A stretch of DNA of 64,000 bases from positions 2,474,001 through 2,538,000 of the forward strand of contig NZ_OX636706.1 in assembly GCF_951793255.1 (NCBI RefSeq). Direction: 5' to 3'. A model generated the notes under the pieces. It was not told where the DNA came from. It made no database searches and saw only the letters and a list, made by a program, of their open reading frames with translations. How positions within the stretch are numbered: the first letter of the stretch is position 1; the number at the start of each line of letters is the position of its first letter. Made by a program: the position numbers and the translations under genes. The stretch comes from Desulfovibrio piger. GTDB lineage: Bacteria > Desulfobacterota > Desulfovibrionia > Desulfovibrionales > Desulfovibrionaceae. This document shows, piece after piece, positions 60,869 through 64,000 of this stretch.

Positions 60869-62521
60869 CTACATCTTTATGATTGGCGCATAGGAAATGC
60901 GGATATCATCAAACGAATCCCCCTGCTTCAGCACGATGTGCTTCATCCAGTGTTCATCATCCTTCATCGGATAGTCGGAGCGCATGTGCCAGAGGCCCCA
61001 GCGGCTTTCCTTGCGTTCCTTGGAGGCCAGGGCGCTCATGGCCGCACAATGGATGATGTTCTCGACCTCATAGGCCTTGAACAGATCGTGCTTGTTGGCG
61101 ATCCTGACGTCTGTCCTGAGTTCCTTCTTGAAACGGTCCATCCACCAGAGGGCCCTGTCGAGCTTGTATTCGTTCTTGGGCGGACGGATGTAATCGTTGA
61201 TCAGGCGGCGCACCTTGTATTCGAACTCCTCGATGGGGATCTTGCCGTCAGCCTGGGCAAGCTTGGCATCACGATCCCGGATGACCTCCAGGACCTGCTC
61301 CTCATCCAGCGGCATGTCAGGCAGCGTGCTGGCGTATTCCGTGGCGTTCTCCGCCGTGATCTGGCCAAAGGTGAACGCGCCGCTCAAATGGGCCCGGGCC
61401 ACCAGGGAGACGTCGCCCGCCGCATACAGGCCGGGCACCGAGCTCTCGCCCTTCTCGTTGATGCGGATGCCCGTAAGGCCATGCCCGCCGCAAAGGTAAC
61501 AGTCCGTGGGCCAGAGCTCGATCTCGCCGGTGCGGAAGTCGACACCGCGGCCCTTGAAGAACCGCTCCTGCACCGGTCGTTCGGTGGAGAACAGCAGGTC
61601 TTCCACTTCGCGAATCTTCTCTTCGCTCATGTGACGCATGTCGATGCGCATGGGACCGCGCTCGGCAAGGTGTTCCATGTGCATGAGGTGGATGCCGGGA
61701 TGGTCTTCCTGGAACTCCTGGGCAAAGGCGTTGAGCAGGTGTGCGCCGCGGGTCAGGGTGATGTACAGGAGGGGCGCGTTGATGTCCTTGATGATGTAAT
61801 AGACCAGCGTGTATTCGAAGCCGGAAAGCTCAGCACCGGCACGGTAGGCCATGACGTAGCCGTCACCGGTATTGCCCGGGAAGTCATAGACGCCGTACAG
61901 ATAACCGTTGGCAGGCAGACCGAAACGGGCCGTGCCGCCGGAACAGAGGATGACGCTCTTGGCCTTGCAGACCACGATCTCTCCCGTACGGACGTTGATG
62001 CCCACAGCGCCGCTGATCCTGTCGCCGTCCTTCAAAAGACGTACGGTCATGATGCGGTTGTAGACCTCGGCGCCGTACTCATAGGCTTTTTTGGCCAGTA
62101 TCGTCTTGAGCTCCGGCTCCTTCATGGTGATGCAGAACTTGCCCTTGGAGTGGATCTGCAGCTTGTCGAACTGCCCTTTCTCATCCACGGGGAAGCAGAC
62201 CCCCCAGTCCATGAGCTCTTTCATGACGGCCCAGGTCCGTTTGGCCATGGCATAGTTGACGGGCTCGTCCATGATGCCCTGGCAGGCTTCCCTGTTGGTC
62301 TCCACATACAGCTCGGGGGTCTCTTCGGTCCCGGGCACAGCCACGATGTTCATGGCGTCCATGCCGCGGGCGATGCACCCGGAATACTGCATGTCTCCTT
62401 TTTCAAACACGACGACCCGCTGCCCGGGGTCCATCTGTTTGGCCCGTATAGCCGCCATCACGCCGGCGCTACCGCCGCCGACAATCAGCACATCTGCACT
62501 CAGGGTCATGTATGGCTGCAT
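60869..62521 (-). CDS. AprA-like / fumarate-reductase-like FAD flavoprotein
   Basis: 550 residues. FAD-binding ADVLIVGGGSAGVMAAIRAKQ at the N-terminus, a CIARGMDAMNIV segment like the substrate/flavin region of adenylylsulfate reductase alpha subunits, a later C-terminal motif VPGLYAAGDVSLVARAHLSGAFTFGQITAENA, and a C-terminal helical domain (EYKVRRLINDYIRPPKNEYKLDRAL). The closest described families are AprA and fumarate reductase/succinate dehydrogenase flavoproteins. No AprB-type iron-sulfur gene is adjacent, and the transporter context suggests reduction or oxidation of an organic acid. ATG 62521 lies 7 bases after GGAG. It is the first structural gene of the operon. Confidence 0.75.
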   Translation of the reverse strand: MQPYMTLSADVLIVGGGSAGVMAAIRAKQMDPGQRVVVFEKGDMQYSGCIARGMDAMNIVAVPGTEETPELYVETNREACQGIMDEPVNYAMAKRTWAVMKELMDWGVCFPVDEKGQFDKLQIHSKGKFCITMKEPELKTILAKKAYEYGAEVYNRIMTVRLLKDGDRISGAVGINVRTGEIVVCKAKSVILCSGGTARFGLPANGYLYGVYDFPGNTGDGYVMAYRAGAELSGFEYTLVYYIIKDINAPLLYITLTRGAHLLNAFAQEFQEDHPGIHLMHMEHLAERGPMRIDMRHMSEEKIREVEDLLFSTERPVQERFFKGRGVDFRTGEIELWPTDCYLCGGHGLTGIRINEKGESSVPGLYAAGDVSLVARAHLSGAFTFGQITAENATEYASTLPDMPLDEEQVLEVIRDRDAKLAQADGKIPIEEFEYKVRRLINDYIRPPKNEYKLDRALWWMDRFKKELRTDVRIANKHDLFKAYEVENIIHCAAMSALASKERKESRWGLWHMRSDYPMKDDEHWMKHIVLKQGDSFDDIRISYAPIIKM

Positions 62522-62556
62522 ACATCGTCTCCTTTTTTGCCACATATGCTATGGTT

Positions 62557-62571
62557 CTATATAGCAGTTAA
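62557..62571. promoter_or_regulatory. Candidate GntR-family operator, copy 1 (upstream of the flavoprotein operon)
   Basis: CTATATAGCAGTTAA here, read on the minus strand as TTAACTGCTATATAG, matches copy 2 at 63407-63421 in 14 of 15 positions. It lies 36 bases before the flavoprotein start. An outer TGCTAT/ATAGCA inverted repeat also surrounds it on the left. A poor -35 is seen for a promoter here. Confidence 0.65.
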
Positions 62572-62579
62572 AAGACCAA

Positions 62580-62604
62580 AAAAAGGGAGCCGAGTCCCTT
62601 TTCC
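62580..62604 (-). terminator. Terminator of the GntR gene
   Basis: On the minus strand an AGGGA/TCCCT-type stem with a short loop is followed by seven T. It separates the regulator gene from the structural operon. Confidence 0.75.
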
Positions 62605-62614
62605 CAAAACGACA

Positions 62615-63388
62615 TCACTTCCTGAATTCATGGAAGCGCATGAGCCCGAAGGGACAGGGCCGGATCAGACTGCGCCGGAACTCCACGATGCGATCCTCAT
62701 AGGTCATGGAAAGCATGTTGGAGCGGATCATGGGGGTCCCTTCCTTCTCTTCCAGATAATGCGCCACATCCCGGGAGGCGCATTCCACCCCCAGCTGCTC
62801 ACAGCTGCGCAATACGGGGAAATGGCAGTACTTTTCTATCAGCAGATACAGCGAAAGCTCTTCCATCTCTGCCGGAGAGATGTTCATGAGCCCTTCTCCG
62901 AACGGGAGCGGGATGTAGGACTCGCTCATGACGACGGGACAGAACGTCTCGCCGTCCTTCCCCAGGAACACACGGCTGACCTTGAGGAACTCCTGGATGT
63001 CCGGCGCCGGCGAAAAATCGCTGATGACGGGATCGGTCCGCGAGGCCTTGGCTATGGATATCGTCCTCACACGCAGCGAGGTATCCTGGTCCGTAAGGCT
63101 TTTGCGCAACCTGTAGTACTTTACGTTGTTCCTATCCAGGGTGTTCTCGGCCACGAAGGTGCCCTTGCCCTGGATCCGGCTCAGATAGCCCTTGTGGACC
63201 ATGTTTTCCAGCGCCTTGCGGACAGTCCCGACGCTGATCCCCATGGTCGCGGCGATCTCGCGCTCGGAGGGCAGCTGCATGCCGGCCTTCCAGTCCTGGC
63301 AGATGATCTTGTCGATCAGGGTCTGCTGCAGACGGTAGTACATGGGCAGGGCCTCGGAATAACGGGGGGAGAGCTGCAAAGGTTGCAT
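62615..63388 (-). CDS. GntR/HutC-family transcriptional regulator (UTRA effector domain)
   Basis: 257 residues. The N-terminal winged helix-turn-helix shows the GntR signature (PSEREIAATMGISVGTVRKALENMVHKGYLSRIQGKGTFV split over residues ~40-80). The C-terminal half (VSRVFLGKDGETFCPVVMSESYIPLPF; EYLLIEKY-like region; ...EGTPMIRSNMLSMTYEDRIVEF) is a UTRA ligand-binding domain, which senses a small metabolite. AAGGATGTT precedes the ATG. Location and shared operator sites indicate that it controls itself and the tct/flavoprotein operon. Confidence 0.9.
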   Translation of the reverse strand: MQPLQLSPRYSEALPMYYRLQQTLIDKIICQDWKAGMQLPSEREIAATMGISVGTVRKALENMVHKGYLSRIQGKGTFVAENTLDRNNVKYYRLRKSLTDQDTSLRVRTISIAKASRTDPVISDFSPAPDIQEFLKVSRVFLGKDGETFCPVVMSESYIPLPFGEGLMNISPAEMEELSLYLLIEKYCHFPVLRSCEQLGVECASRDVAHYLEEKEGTPMIRSNMLSMTYEDRIVEFRRSLIRPCPFGLMRFHEFRK

Positions 63389-63406
63389 AACATCCTTCTT
63401 TAAAAG

Positions 63407-63444
63407 TTAAGTGCTATATAGCTCTATATCAAATTTGTCGTCAA
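63407..63444 (-). promoter_or_regulatory. Promoter of the GntR gene with operator copy 2
   Basis: Minus-strand TTGACG (63439-63444) and CTATAT (63416-63421) are exactly 17 bases apart. The operator element TTAAGTGCTATATAG (63407-63421), containing the perfect palindrome GCTATATAGC, covers the -10. This arrangement fits autorepression. Confidence 0.7.
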
Positions 63445-63586
63445 GGCCAGAATTCCCTGAGACGGGCACCTCCCAGGGGCCCGAGGAGCATCTCTCGGGA
63501 ATGCTGGCATAAAAAAATCATATATTCATGCATGTTAAACGGACACATCCCGCTTTTTCGGTATCAAAAAATTATGAAATCTTTTA

Positions 63587-63624
63587 TAAAAAACAGGGGA
63601 GCCCCGTGTACGAAAGCTCCCCTG
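63587..63624 (-). terminator. Terminator of the TupA-like gene
   Basis: CAGGGGAGC / GCTCCCCTG with a 13-base loop, followed on the minus strand by GTTTTTTATA. Confidence 0.85.
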
Positions 63625-63634
63625 CCGTCAGTCA

Positions 63635-64000
63635 CTACTTGCCGTGCTTGGCGTTCCACTGATCGGAATTGGGGAAGAACAGGGGCTGCCCGTACTTGTC
63701 CTTGCCGAAATCACGGATGATGGTCTGGGCTTCATCGCCCACCAGCCAGTCCGCGAACTTCAGGGCCGCATCCTTGTGGACCTGGGGAAATTTGTCGGGA
63801 TTGACCCGGATGATGGCGATAAGGTTGAGCATGATGGGGTCGTTCTCCACCAGAGGCACGACCTTGACCGTATCCTTGAGGGTCAGCCAGGTGGCGCGGT
63901 CCATCAGGGTGTAGGCCTGCTTCTTGTCCGTATAGAGCGTCGTGGCCTTGTTGCCCTTGGCGCCGTCGGCATAGACCTCATACCAGGCACCAGCGGGCTG
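63635..64000 (-). CDS. tupA: Tungstate/molybdate ABC transporter substrate-binding protein, TupA-like (C-terminal part)
   Basis: Only the last 121 residues are in the window; the gene continues beyond the right edge. The visible part (QPAGAWYEVYADG; KQAYTLMDRATWLTL; NDPIMLNLIAIIRVNP; FADWLVGDEAQTIIRDFG; ending FPNSDQWNAKHGK) matches the C-terminal lobe of TupA. It imports tungstate for formate dehydrogenases in many sulfate reducers. The upstream tupB/tupC permease and ATPase are not visible. Confidence 0.82.
   Translation of the reverse strand, partial: QPAGAWYEVYADGAKGNKATTLYTDKKQAYTLMDRATWLTLKDTVKVVPLVENDPIMLNLIAIIRVNPDKFPQVHKDAALKFADWLVGDEAQTIIRDFGKDKYGQPLFFPNSDQWNAKHGK

Noticed and set aside
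56062..60882. A 1606-codon open frame on the plus strand opposite lpdA upstream DNA and the tct/reductase genes.
   Set aside because: It is antisense to at least four well-recognised genes. The translation is rich in His, Gln, Gly and Arg with no domain, as expected from the reverse complement of GC-rich genes.
60869..62521. Calling the flavoprotein the alpha subunit of dissimilatory adenylylsulfate reductase (AprA).
   Set aside because: It is shorter than usual AprA, no aprB is adjacent, and the operon carries an organic-acid transporter; only family-level likeness is claimed.
1..64000. CRISPR arrays, rRNA genes, prophage structural genes.
   Set aside because: No regularly spaced direct repeats, no rRNA-like stretches and no phage genes were seen.

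Overview
The window looks like a contiguous piece of chromosome from a Desulfovibrio-type sulfate-reducing bacterium. This is a genus-level inference. It rests on the high GC content, on the gene order (hemA preceded by a precorrin-2 dehydrogenase and a HemX-like protein; an ispG-proS-xseA-M23-xseB-ispA-dxs run), on a Mn-type pyrophosphatase, tungstate and formate transporters and TRAP and TTT carboxylate transporters, and on an adenylylsulfate-reductase-like flavoprotein. Both window edges cut genes: a flavodoxin-like reductase on the left and a TupA-like protein on the right.

Layout. 1-4369: a minus-strand run of DUF1786, paaK-like ligase, DUF456 and trmJ. 4539-12036: an accessory stretch bounded by tRNA-Leu(GAG) and tRNA-Val(TAC), holding an MFS transporter with an AT-rich upstream region, an exported HAF-repeat-like protein, an IS1-family element that needs a -1 frameshift, and an old-yellow-enzyme reductase. 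12114-19562: a four-gene minus-strand operon in which two large PEP-synthase-like proteins enclose a CheY-like regulator and a histidine kinase, with a recognisable promoter and palindrome. 19559-25108: mobA, a znuACB zinc/manganese importer with a Fur/Zur-like palindrome, a WecB-like protein lacking key residues, and a formate/nitrite channel. 25376-30555: a small exported protein, an AEC carrier, a dctPQM TRAP transporter and a flavodoxin. 31202-35635: ppaC, then xerC-dprA-cpoB. 35779-41058: membrane protein, siroheme/heme genes (met8-like, hemX-like, hemA), a small unknown and tilS. 41306-49593: the isoprenoid/DNA-repair/translation operon. 49919-54086: ychF, then four exported proteins (CMD, DUF362, cupin, Tat-type flavodoxin). 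54253-56009: SMR transporter and lpdA. 56218-63388: tctCBA, an Fe-S/FAD oxidoreductase and an AprA-like flavoprotein, with a GntR/HutC regulator upstream.

Most notable. (1) The PEP-synthase-like pair: one partner keeps the phosphohistidine and ATP-grasp landmarks. The other has Arg at the His position and a degraded ATP-grasp region. Both carry a shared C-terminal region where the usual PEP-binding barrel would be, and a two-component pair sits between them. (2) The GntR-linked TTT/flavoprotein operon, where a 15-bp element (14 of 15 identical) occurs upstream of both the regulator and the first structural gene, one copy lying on a consensus-like -10. (3) The block of four exported redox proteins. 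No CRISPR array, rRNA operon or prophage was seen.
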